DNA of 53,829 nt from Multifurca ochricompacta (lineage: Eukaryota > Basidiomycota > Agaricomycetes > Russulales > Russulaceae): NCBI GenBank assembly GCA_022496185.1, contig WTXG01000241.1, positions 1 to 53,829 of the forward strand, in the 5' to 3' direction. The notes beneath the pieces are model-generated. The model saw only the letters and a list, made by a program, of their open reading frames with translations, had not been told where the DNA came from and made no database searches. Of the stretch, positions 1 through 10,382 are shown piece by piece. The first letter of the stretch is position 1. Every line of letters starts with the position of its first letter. The position numbers and the translations under genes were made by a program.

Positions 1-1
1 T

Positions 2-1057
2 GGAAGAAACCCTGATGAACCACCACAAGGACCCCCCGCTCCAGGAATGGGGACAACGTACTCAGGAGGGCCCATGATGGGCGTACCACCACCTTTTTTC
101 AACGGCGACTGAGATATTGCAATGGATTGGTTCGCCAAACTTGAACTATTCTTTAGCTTGAACGAAACAGTAGCCATGGTCCAAAATGAAAGGACGAGAG
201 TTGCGTTCACATTAGGATTGCTCCAGGGGCCACGAGTGGACCGCTGGGTGATAGACCAAATCAAGTGGCTGACCGATATCAAAGAAGGAAACATCCGGGT
301 CCCATACATTTGGGACAAATTTAGACAAATATTCCGAGAAGCATGGGCTGACGTGGCAGCTGGACAGAAAGCGCTGCGAGCGCTAGATCGCTTACAAATG
401 AGAGATTCCAATATTGACAAATACATCGCCGAGTTTCGCACGCTGGCCACAAGGGCCGAACTCCATATTGATGACCCAGCCACTTGGCAATTCTTTCACT
501 GAGGTCTCCCCACATGGCTAGTTCAGACTATGCTCTTATTCGACCAACCCAAGACGTTTGACGAAGCAGCGGCCTCGGCTAGAAAGCACCATGCCAATTG
601 GTTGTACAGCAAAGACGCCCTCGGCACACGGTTAACAACGAACACACCACCCCGAGGTAACAAGTTCACGTTTTATAAGAAACATGAATCGGACCCACGC
701 CCACCAAGTATCGATGTCATTAAAAAGGCAATTACAACAGAAGAGAAAGAACAGTACAAGAGAGATGGCTGATGCTTCGAGTGTGGCTGCCAAGGACATC
801 TCATCAGAGATTGCCCGAAGAAGAAGCCACACGTGAATAACAACATCAATACCAGTAGCCCAGCTTGGACTGCGACAGTCACCAAGATCCCCCAGGTGAC
901 TGCGGCAGTACCCACTAAAGTCCACGATCCGAAACCCATGGAAGTCCCCGAAATAGATGTCGACACCCTCGCCAACACCCTAAGGTCCATGAATGATGAC
1001 CAATGCCTCACTCTACAGAGTAAATTCAAGGGAGACAAGGATTTTTATATTGCTTGA
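2..1057 (+). pseudogene. gypsy1 Gag, partial, three in-frame TGA codons
   Basis: Structural capsid/nucleocapsid polyprotein of a Ty3/gypsy element, missing its N-terminus at the window edge. One reading frame runs from base 2 to the terminal TGA at 1055-1057, broken by TGA at 110-112, 500-502 and 770-772. It aligns along its length with gypsy2 Gag (17458-18858). Shared segments include the block before the first stop (gypsy2 has GDR there) and the CCHC zinc knuckle CFECGCQGHLIRDC just after the third stop (gypsy2 has GRCFRCKGQGH). Two of the three stops therefore fall where gypsy2 has arginine. A proline-rich segment precedes the capsid region. Its end overlaps pol at the frameshift site near 1040-1046. 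Confidence 0.85.
1040..1047 (+). promoter_or_regulatory. putative -1 ribosomal frameshift site between gag and pol of gypsy1
   Basis: Gag (frame 2) ends at 1057 while pol is open one base back (frame 1) from about 1042. The overlap contains AAGGATTTTT, and the same string sits at the equivalent gag/pol junction of gypsy2 (18960-18969), also with a -1 offset. Conservation of both the string and the offset in two diverged elements supports programmed frameshifting. The exact slippage codon is inferred, since the string is not a textbook XXXYYYZ heptamer. Confidence 0.5.
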
Positions 1058-2639
1058 ATGACGCGGCCTTCATTCAAGCACTAATCTCACACCATGTATT
1101 TAGATCACCTATTAGAGCAATGACAGTAAATGTTCCTTTACATGGGGTGAAACCAATGGCCAAAGTAAATGCGCTCATAGACAGTGGAGCAACCAAAAAT
1201 TTCATAAACTTCAAAACTGTGATCAAGTATCGACTTCCCACAAAACAACTAACCATCCCCAAGCGATTACAAAACGCCGATGGATCTCCTAACGCCACTT
1301 GACATATTACACAATGCATCGATCTTCGTGTCATCACGAATGATAAAGAACAACGACATCGATTCTACGTCGCATCTATCGGGGCCGATGAGGCAATCCT
1401 CGGATACCCATGGTTTGCAGCAACCAATCCACAGATAAACTGGACTGAGGGACACCTCACCGATAGCCTCAAATTCGAATTACCAATGGAACAGATTAAA
1501 CGGCTTAATATAGCACAAGAATTAGCAATCAAAGCGAAAGACACGATTGAATGATCCTGGGATCAGATTGTTCCCTCTGCATATCACCGACATCAGAAAG
1601 TGTTCAGTGACCAAGAAGCCCAACGCTTCCCAGCTGAGAGACCCTGGGATCACAAAATTGAATTGAAACCGGATGCTCCAGCAATGCTAGACTGTAAAAT
1701 CTATCCGCTTGGACCAGGTGAACAAGATGCGCTGAACAACTTTTTGGAAGAACACCTGCAGAAAGGCTACATTTCGGCCTCAAAGTCCCCGTATGCCTCC
1801 CCGTTTTTCTTCATCAAAAAGAAAGACAGAAAACTCTGGCCTGTTCAGGACTACCGAAAACTCAACAGCTGGACAATCCGTAACACCTATCCACTTCCCC
1901 TCATACCAGAACTAATTGATCGTGTCCGCGGTAGCACACTGTTTACTAAAATGGATATCCGCTGGGGTTATAACAATATCTGGATTGTTCCGGAAGACCA
2001 ATGGAAAGCTGCGTTCAAGACTAACCGAGGCCTCTATGAGCCGAACGTTATGTTCTTCGGTCTGACAAATTCCCCCGCAACGTTCCAAACTATGATGAAT
2101 GCAGAATTCAAAGAGGAACTTAATGAGCACGATGCAGAAGGAAAGGCTTGGTTCACAGTTTACATGGACGACATCTTAATTCATACCAATCATGATCTCG
2201 CAAACCATTGGGCTAAGGTGCATTGAATCCTCGACAAGCTCAGTCGTTTAGACCTCTATCTTAAACCGGAAAAGTGTGCATTTGAACAGACCTGAATTGA
2301 ATATCTAGGACTTACAGTGCCTCACAAAACTGAGTCAATGTTTTGCACTTTTGCACTGTTTGTTGAATATCACATCAGCCAAAACAAATATAAACAAAGT
2401 CTTGGTAGACCATAAAAGGTACAAGATAAGGGTTATGTAATGCAACAATAATTATGTAATTCTGATCAAAACTTGTGGAGCTATGCCCATTTCAAATTGG
2501 GGACTCATTGACTCAGTTTTGTGAGTGGGTATCAGAAATATCAGAATCTGATGCTCCACCAAATGTACAGCAAGCAATCCTTAATATATGGTTACCATAG
2601 TTATCTTAATATTGATGGGACCTGGAATAGAGCTATTTA

Positions 2640-3145
2640 TGTGAAACAGGCATGAGGCGCAGCATACTGACTGTAAGGTTAGCGGGTTAGGCTAGACAAA
2701 GACAAGTTAACTTCAGAGGTAGAAGAAACTCTATAATTACTATACTACTGACCTAGACAAAGACAAGTTACTACTAAGAGCGTTAGTCTCAAGGTATGAT
2801 AGTAAGTAAGAGAAGGGACTTACACTTCAGAGGTAGAAGAAACTCTGAAGTGTAAGAGACGAAACAGACACCCCTATATACTCTTCAAGGGATGGTCTGT
2901 GCACTGGGAATAAGTCCACAAGTGCCGGACAAAGTCCAAACAACAAACATGAGGGAGAAAGGCCATTGGCCAATACAGAAATCACATGTTACATGGTGCA
3001 TCAGTCAGCTACTGCGGAATGTGAGAAAGAAAGTAATAATGATAATGTAAAAAGTCCGAGACTCCAGTATCTTATCTAATCTACAAAGTAGCTAATCTAA
3101 TCACCTGATGCCTGAAGCATCACCGAACATCTTCTGTGTTCAACA
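2640..3145 (-). repeat. copia1 3' LTR
   Basis: In element orientation it begins TGTTGAACAC and ends TTTCACA. A purine-rich tract (minus strand of 3146-3156, CATGGAGGGA) precedes it. It matches 8937-9442 except at 2659. Confidence 0.92.
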
Positions 3146-4901
3146 TCCCTCCATGCTGAAGGCATCTGGTCATGGATGGGAAATGAGTTGGATGAGCACA
3201 CTGCCATCACAATTAAATGAGCATATTGCCAGCCAGAGATCCAACTTCTCTAACTCTTCTGAGTGCGAGAGAGGCATGGTGTTCAGAGGCATATCGCGGT
3301 GATTCGCTTATGCAAACTGAAACCATACACACCTCTTGCATCACTCTCAAAGTTGAGAACTTTGCTCATGGTGGGAAAGTGAAACTGGTATTCAAAGTCC
3401 CCAGATTCCAGCTCTCTCATTCCAGCATAAGTCCAAGTCCATTTACCATGGTTTCAAACGATGCTCTTGGTAGAGACTTAGTAAAGCCATCTGCCAGCAT
3501 CTCACCTGTGGGGGTACGCACTAACTCAATTGTGTGTGATTCAATGTACCCCCTAATGGCATGGCACTTGATAGGTATATGCTTTGACCGCCTTCCTGTG
3601 ACTGGGTTTAATGCCAAATCCACGGCACCCTTGTTGTCACAATGGAGTAGTATAGGGGAGGATACCTCATACCCTAATTCCTCCATAAAAGTCCTATACC
3701 ACACTGCCTGATTTGCAGCCTCAGAGAGGCTCATATATTCGGCCTCAGTGGTGGACTGTGCTACTGTTTTCTGTTTCCTGGAACACCATGAAATGGCAGC
3801 ATTTGCCAAGAAAAACACGTAGCCTGAGGTAGAGCGGCAGTCCTCTTGATCTCCCCATGAGGAATCTGCAAAGCCATGAAGGCCGCTCTCCCCATTCCCT
3901 CCAGAATACCGCAACTTGCAGTCTTTAGTACTATTAAGATACTTTAAGACATACTTTGCAAGTCGCATATGATCTTGAGAGGGGTTGGAAGCGTATTGAC
4001 TAAGGCACGCCACAGCAAAACTGATGTCAGGTCTGCATCCTATCTGCACCCATAGCAGAGACCCCATCAACTGTTGGTACTTCTTTATTTCAGAAGTAGA
4101 TGCCTGGCCATCAAACTTGACCAGATGTACATCAGCGCCAGAGGGAAGAGGAGTATATACTCGGTTGGAATCCCTCATCCCAAACTTCTCAATAATAGAT
4201 AAAACATAGGCTGCTTGGTCAATTTCCAGCGTCTTGTTAGGACGATCCCTGGTGATATTAACTCCAAGGTATGACTGGATTTCTCCCAAGTCAGTCATCT
4301 CATATCAATTAGATAGAGCTGACTTCAGCCACATTATCTTGTCATTGGAAGACCCAAGTATAGTAATGTCATCTACATAGAGAATGACATAAAGTGAATC
4401 ACCCTCCTCCTTTTGATGAAACACATATACTCCTGCATCAGAGTACGTCCGAGTAAAGCCCAGTTCACCAAGAACTCCATGGAATTGTAAATTCCATGCT
4501 CGGGAGGCTTGTTTGAGGCCATATAATGCTTTTTGTAACCTGCAAACTTTGGACTCTTGACCAGCAACGACGAAACCAGCTGGTTGCTCCATATATATTT
4601 CTTCATCCAGATCGCCATGTAGGAATGCCGATTTGACATCCATCTGGTGGATTTCCCAATCCTCTAGCGTAGCTAGCGCTAGTAGTAATCTTAGTGATTC
4701 AAATCTGGTGACTGGAGAGAAAGTTTCGTCGAAGTCCACTCCTTCTACTTGGGTGAACCCTTTTGCCACGAGCCTAGCACGAAACCGTCCATCTGGTTTC
4801 AGCTTAAAGACCCATTTTGACTTGACAGCCTTTCTTCCTTTAGGAAGATCTTCAAGGCGCCACACATTTAGTTTATCTAAGGCATCTATTTCATGTTGAC
4901 A

Positions 4902-5114
4902 CAAGTGTAGTGCCGCACGATGCAACTCTCACATGACCTTGGTATATAAGGTTATGCTCCATGTAGAACCCAGGCCGTGTAGCTCAGTGGTTAGAGCGCC
5001 AGACCCGGATTGTCCAGAGGTCTTGGGTTCAATCCCCAACGTGGCCATTCCTTTTCTAGAGCGTGGGTTAGGGTCTTGCTTAAGGTCCCTTTGCTGGAGT
5101 GCGTGTGGGCCAAC
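4902..5114 (+). mobile_element. tRNA-derived SINE candidate inside copia1 pol
   Basis: About 0.2 kb interrupts copia1 pol between codons that are adjacent in copia2 (LEACKYE / EIDALDKL). Imperfect direct repeats flank it: ATTTCATGTTGACA at 4888-4901 and ATTTCATATTTGCA at 5115-5128, 11 of 14 bases identical. It contains a tRNA-like head (4973-5047) followed by an unrelated tail. A second copy sits at 35179. About 70 bases upstream of the tRNA head, including GGTATATAAGG, also belong to the insertion and are unexplained. Confidence 0.6.
4973..5047 (+). other. tRNA-like sequence (SINE head, pseudo-tRNA)
   Basis: Acceptor GGCCGTG pairs with CGTGGCC. The D stem is GCTC/GAGC, and the T stem-loop TTGGG-TTCAATC-CCCAA is perfect. 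A box (TAGCTCAGTGG) and B box (GGTTCAATCC) are intact, so Pol III promoter activity is plausible. The anticodon arm does not fold into the standard 5-bp stem and 7-nt loop and is about 2 nt too long, so I do not call a functional tRNA. Confidence 0.6.
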
Positions 5115-8041
5115 ATTTCATATTTGCATGCCTCAAGCCATTCACTGGCATTGTCAGACTTCATTGCCTCCTGAAAAGTCAGGGGGTCTCTATAAGAGAC
5201 ACCTGCAGCATTTAGCAATTCCATATGCCCAAGTCTGGAAGAACCCTGCACGAACTCAGCATTATCCTCATTATAAAAACGAGGGTTCATGCGACGTGAA
5301 CGTTTGGGACGGGCAGTATCAAGATCTAAATCTTCCTGCACAGCCCTGTCACATTGTTGAGATCGTGGACTTTCCCTAGTAAAAATTGGTTGGGAAATCT
5401 TGCCAACATTTTTCTTAGACTGTCTTTTGGCACAGGTTCTCTGAGGGAGTTCAGAGGGTTCCATAATTTGGGATGGTGGTGTCTGATAGATAGTCTGATT
5501 GTGTGTGTCAAACTCGTTTTCAGGTGTGGTAGGCTCAGGATTTATTTGAGGAGGTTCCACTACCTCCTGTTCCTCAACCTCGGCTTCCTTTTCTTCAGGA
5601 GCCTGAGGAACTGTGGCTATTGCTGGTTGAGGCTGGACAGGCCTCTCAACTTCTAGTACAAAAGGCATAACTTTTTCCTTTTGTTTTCCCTTGCTGTCCT
5701 GGGCAAGGTTGGATGGGAAGGACCCTTCATCAAATGTCACATCTCTTGACAATACGAAGGATCGAGTATGCCTATCCCAAAGAAGATATCCTTTTGAGTG
5801 GGGTGCATACCCAACAAAGACTGTCTCCCTGGCTTTGTGATCCAGTTTACGTCTTTTGTCCTCTGGGACAGTGTAGTAGGCTAAGCAGCCAAATATTTTA
5901 AAGTAAGAAACATCTGGAATGTCCCCATCCAGAAGTTCTAGCGGTGTCCTCCACTTATTAGAGCGGATAGGCATTCTGTTGTATATGTGACAGGCTGTTC
6001 GCACTGCACATTCCCAGAAACCAAGGGAAAGACCAGCATGATGCAGCATACTGGTAGCCTTTTCCATGATTGTTCTGTTGAACCTTTCAGCCCTTCCATT
6101 CTGTTGTGGGGAATATGGCATTGTCAATTTATGCTCTATGCCAGCCTGCTCAAGTATAGACTTCAGCTCCCTATTAACAAACTCGCCACCTCGGTCTGTG
6201 TGTAAGGTCTTTATTTTCTTGTCTGTTTTATTTTCCAAGAATGCCTTAATATTACTGAAGACCAATGTAAAATCACTTTTTGCTTTCATAGCAACAACTA
6301 AAGCTGTCCTGCTAAAGTTGTCTATGAAAGTGGCGAAATATAGGTTTCCTTGAATTGAGGTACATTGCAAAGGACCAACTAAGTCACTATGAATGACCTC
6401 CAAGGGCACTGAAGCTCTCTTTTGAGAGGGAGGGAATGGAAGACGGTGTGATTTTCCCATTTCACAACCATAACACGGTTTGTCTTCCACTTGGCTATTA
6501 TCAATACTAAGGCCTTTTACAGCCTTAGGAGCATGTCTTTTGAGGGCCTCTTTTGACATATGACCCATGCGCAGATGCCAGGTATCAAGGCTACTTGATG
6601 CAGATTTGTGGGAAGCAGTATTTAAATTCTGCATAGTTTTCCCAAAGACCCAATAGAGTCCCATAGCCTTGACACCTTCTGCTATAATTGCATTATTATA
6701 CTTTATTTTGACCTCAGATGGAGAGAACTCCACTGAACCGCCTTTGTCGGTGATGCAGCTTGTGGACAGTATTCTTTCACTGCCAGGCATATAGAAGACA
6801 TTATTTAACTCCAACTCGTAATTATTTCGAGTTTTGAGTATGACTTTGCCTGTTCCTTTGACTTGGACTATGGATCCATCACCAATTGTCACCGAATGTC
6901 CCTTGTGTGGGAAATACTCAGAAAAATCTTCTAAATATGGTGTAAAGTGAGTGGTGGCTCCACTGTCCATCATCCAAGGATTGCTGCCATCATCGACTTC
7001 TTGGGTATGTTCGGTCATCATATAAAGTGAAATGCGAGGTGTCTCATGCACCTCCTGTATTCTGCCACTACCATTAACTACGGTAGCTACTTGTGTGGAG
7101 TTATTATGTACACTGGGGCCTTGCCCCTTCCTCTTGTTGCCCTTTTTGCCTGCATCAGCATTGGCTCTGTCTTGTTTCCTCTGCTGACATTCATTAGCCT
7201 TGTGGCCTGGCTTCTGGCAGTAGAAGCAGGTGACATCATTGGACGATGATGCACCTGCAGGAGGTGGCGTGAAAGATACTTGTTTTTTATTTTTATTTTT
7301 GTTGACATGGGCTGCCTTGTTAAGGGCAGCCCCAACACCACTTCCTGCGGGGCCGGCTAGTCGGCTTTCCTCATTTAGGAACCTTTGTACAAGGTCCTGA
7401 GGGGAAAGACGGTCAGGAGGACCTGACGCCAAGATGGAGCCAGCAATGGCAGAGTAGGACGGAGGCAGGGATTGGAGCAAAATAAAGCTCATCTGGAGAT
7501 CAGAGATCTCCATCCCATTCTCTTTGAGAGTACTCCTCACATCCAACACACGCTGCAACTGGGGTCTGAATTGTTTACCCTCTTCCAAGCGGAAGGAGGA
7601 CACAGAACACCACAAGTTGTAGGTGGCCATGCTTCCTACTGAGCCATAGAGCGATTCCAAATGCTCATATTTGGCATTGACAGAAGGATAAGTTCTGTCA
7701 GAGGCAATTTGGGAGTATGTTTCTGGTGATGTGACCATCACCAGAACTCCCATGAGGACTTCCTCAACTCTGTTCCACTCCAAGTACATTGGCTCTGACC
7801 AAAGTGCGAAGCGCTTGGCATATTCGTCGTCCTTTTCTCCATCTTCTGGCTTGGGCGGATTGAGGAACTCAGGGGCATCATGAGTGATGTGCCTCTTCAT
7901 CCCGTTGATCCTCAGCAGGGCTGTGAAAGACACAGACCACTGCTGCCAGTTGGAGCCATCAAGTTTGTCGAACTTGAAGGTGGGGGGAAAGACGATGGAA
8001 GACATTTGAGATGATTTAAAAAAGGGTGATCCTGGTTCCAA

Positions 8042-8924
8042 GGAGCAATTAGAACCAGTTGTCCAGGTCTCATTTAAGAGGGCCCGTCCATTCTGTGGCG
8101 CTATGCTTCAGAACTTAAGAAAGTCCTGCCTCTAATGTGCGACTTCTAAGTAGTATAGTAAGCTGTCTAGTGCCATCTACAACAAGTCCTAAGCCCACAT
8201 CAGGGGGACGTTGTGTAAATAGATGGGGAGTCATGTCATGGAGGAGCCAACCGCAAGTTCCACTAGAGACAAAGGGTATAGAGCCCTTCCTCTAGTGCTG
8301 GTGGTGGAGTCCATGATTAAGCCCTAGATGATTGGGGCCATGACTATAGTAGACTATCAGATCTCCTCTGGTTGGGGTGGACCCCCAATAAGAGCAGCGG
8401 GTACTTCTGCCCAGAGACAAGATCCTCTAGCTACTGTGTGTCTACTATAGTAGTTCAAGCCTACTTGTATCGAGCCCAAGCATCATGGGAGTGACTACCC
8501 ATGCCTTGTTCTAGACCCTAAACTCTACCTGCAGGTCGCTAAACCTGGCTTACGGATCGAGCCAAGCATTGACTGAACCTATAGCTCCAAGCCTTCTGGG
8601 CAAGGGGCCTACTAAGACTATGGATGGGACGAAAACCCAGCTATAACTAAGAATACTATTTACTTAGAGCGCACATGAGGAACTCAAGGTGTTTCACCCA
8701 CTTAGGGTCCCTCATCACCTCTTGCAAGAATCCCCTGAGGGACTAGCCAGACAGATCAAGGTGGGCACTTAAAGTGCACCACCTTGTGGACAGTTAAGGG
8801 CAAGGAGAGAAAATCAAAGCTCACAAGGAAAAACGATTGGGAGTGAGGTTTCGAAGCTTGGTGAGCTTTGAAGAAGATTTGTTGGACTGATCAAAGGAAA
8901 TAACAGATCAGTAAAGCGTGCCCA
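8042..8924 (-). other. copia1 untranslated leader
   Basis: About 0.9 kb between the primer-binding site and the gag start, with no long open frame on the coding strand. Parts match the leader of copia2 (25843-26769), for example the block around ACTCCCATGATGCTTGGGCT in copia2. No separate gene is seen. Confidence 0.6.
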
Positions 8925-8936
8925 GGGCCCATAACC
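8925..8936 (-). other. copia1 primer-binding site, half-tRNA-iMet type
   Basis: Directly after the 5' LTR the minus strand reads GGTTATGGGCCC. This is complementary to the anticodon stem-loop of eukaryotic initiator tRNA-Met (GGGCCCAUAACC), the half-tRNA primer known for Drosophila copia and yeast Ty5. copia2 has the same 12 bases. Confidence 0.8.
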
Positions 8937-9442
8937 TGTGAAACAGGCATGAGGCACAGCATACTGACTGTAAGGTTAGCGGGTTAGGCTAGACAAAGAC
9001 AAGTTAACTTCAGAGGTAGAAGAAACTCTATAATTACTATACTACTGACCTAGACAAAGACAAGTTACTACTAAGAGCGTTAGTCTCAAGGTATGATAGT
9101 AAGTAAGAGAAGGGACTTACACTTCAGAGGTAGAAGAAACTCTGAAGTGTAAGAGACGAAACAGACACCCCTATATACTCTTCAAGGGATGGTCTGTGCA
9201 CTGGGAATAAGTCCACAAGTGCCGGACAAAGTCCAAACAACAAACATGAGGGAGAAAGGCCATTGGCCAATACAGAAATCACATGTTACATGGTGCATCA
9301 GTCAGCTACTGCGGAATGTGAGAAAGAAAGTAATAATGATAATGTAAAAAGTCCGAGACTCCAGTATCTTATCTAATCTACAAAGTAGCTAATCTAATCA
9401 CCTGATGCCTGAAGCATCACCGAACATCTTCTGTGTTCAACA
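8937..9442 (-). repeat. copia1 5' LTR
   Basis: Promoter-side LTR of the minus-strand element. On the minus strand it carries GAGTATATAGG (a TATA box) and, downstream, an inverted repeat with 13-bp arms (9116-9128 and 9141-9153) that lies near the expected transcript start. copia2 has a similar hairpin at the same place. Confidence 0.92.
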
Positions 9443-9484
9443 ATTTAACCATGGTTTACATTCCCAGAATATTATAATTTCCCA

Positions 9485-9907
9485 ATGCACCCCACCTCCT
9501 CTGCTCAGAAAGAAAATATGCTCTCTCTGGGCTCTGAAGGTCATTCCACTCACACTATTGCCTCCAGACTCAGCCTCAGCCAGTCCAGAGTCTCTAGGAC
9601 ACTCAGAACCCTCCTTCCCAACCATCAGTCACCTCATTTTGGTCATCCTTCCAAGCTCTCTGCTACCTCTGAACATGCTATCATTATACAAATCACCACA
9701 GGAAAGGTTGGCAATGCTGTCCAGGCCACAAAGCACATCAATTCCATCATCCCCAACCATGTCTCTTCACAAACTGTGCACTGGGTTCTTAAACAACATT
9801 CATTCAAGGCTGTAACAAAGAAGAAAAGGCCACTACTCTCTGCAGTACATTGCAAGAAGCACTTAGCCTTTGCTTTGATGTACAGAGAGTGGACTGTGGA
9901 GGACTGG
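9485..9907 (+). pseudogene. Tc1/mariner transposase, N-terminal half, left arm of PAL1
   Basis: N-terminal DNA-binding region of a Tc1-family transposase. A helix-turn-helix (SEGHSTHTIASRLSLSQSRV) is followed by a second HTH-like block containing GHPSKLS, then the HWVLKQHSFKA ... KKRPLLSAVHCKKHLAFA stretch that usually leads into the first catalytic Asp. The homology stops at the arm end (9907), before the DDE residues, where the sequence turns into the loop and the inverted copy. The frame runs on to a chance stop at 9926-9928. Confidence 0.75.
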
Positions 9908-10382
9908 CATCTGACCCAAACCTGTTGATTTTGGTCTCATCTGACCAAACCACCCTCTTCCAGTCCTCCATAGTCCAGTTTTGGTACTTCAAAGCAAAGG
10001 CTAAGTGCTTCTTGCAATGTACTGCAGAGAGTAGTGGCCTTTTCTTCTTTGTTACAGCCTTGAATGAATGTTGTTTAAGAACCCAGTGCACAGTTTGTGA
10101 AGAGACATGGTTGGGGATGATGGAATTGATGTGCTTTGTGGCCTGGACAGCATTGCCAACCTTTCCTGTGGTGATTTGTATAATGATAGCATGTTCAGAG
10201 GTAGCAGAGAGCTTGGAAGGATGACCAAAATGAGGTGACTGATGGTTGGGAAGGAGGGTTCTGAGTGTCCTAGAGACTCTGGACTGGCTGAGGCTGAGTC
10301 TGGAGGCAATAGTGTGAGTGGAATGACCTTCAGAGCCCAGAGAGAGCATATTTTCTTTCTGAGCAGAGGAGGTGGGGTGCAT
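9908..10382 (-). pseudogene. Tc1/mariner transposase, N-terminal half plus first Asp motif, right arm of PAL1
   Basis: Mirror copy of the left-arm transposase fragment, read on the minus strand from 10382. It extends a little further than the left arm, through the loop, and includes VVWSDETKINRFGSD, the conserved motif around the first catalytic Asp of Tc1-family DDE transposases. Beyond the loop the frame enters the inverted left arm and is no longer transposase. About 150 residues are recognisable out of the usual 330-350. The remaining catalytic residues are absent. Confidence 0.75.

Larger units (their letters stand above)
3417..8005 (-). pseudogene. copia1 Gag-Pol, broken by SINE insertion and one TGA
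   Basis: Start taken at 8005, where MSSIVFPP aligns with the copia2 start; an upstream in-frame Met at 8041 adds 12 residues. In order: Gag with zinc knuckle CFYCQKPGHKANEC, protease MDSGATTHF, integrase with HLRMGHMSKEAL and CYGCEMGKSH zinc residues, core DRGGEFVN and NGRAERFNR (catalytic Glu present), RT with KALYGLKQASRAW and YVDDITIL, and RNase H with FADSSWGDQED and TTEAEYMSLSE. The frame is lost in the SINE (4902-5114) and resumes in a second frame. TGA at 4303-4305 replaces CGA, since copia2 has SRYEMTDLGE where copia1 has SN, stop, YEMTDLGE. No other break is seen. Confidence 0.92.
2640..9442 (-). mobile_element. copia1: Ty1/copia retrotransposon, minus strand, inserted in PAL1
   Basis: Two 506-bp LTRs (2640-3145 and 8937-9442) flank a gag-pol gene on the minus strand, with a 5-bp target duplication ATTTA (2635-2639 and 9443-9447). 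The opposite arm of PAL1 keeps the uninterrupted site (one ATTTA), confirming the borders. The LTRs differ at one base only (2659 G, 8956 A), so the insertion is recent relative to gypsy1. Pol is inactivated by a SINE-like insertion and one TGA. Confidence 0.95.

Noticed and set aside
4973..5047. A functional tRNA gene
   Set aside because: A and B boxes, acceptor and T stems are good, but the anticodon arm does not form a 5-bp stem with a 7-nt loop, and a related copy with a similar tail exists at 35179.
4991..5114. C-terminal tail of the 1016-codon copia1 frame as real protein
   Set aside because: The last 40 or so residues are translated from the antisense of the SINE insertion.
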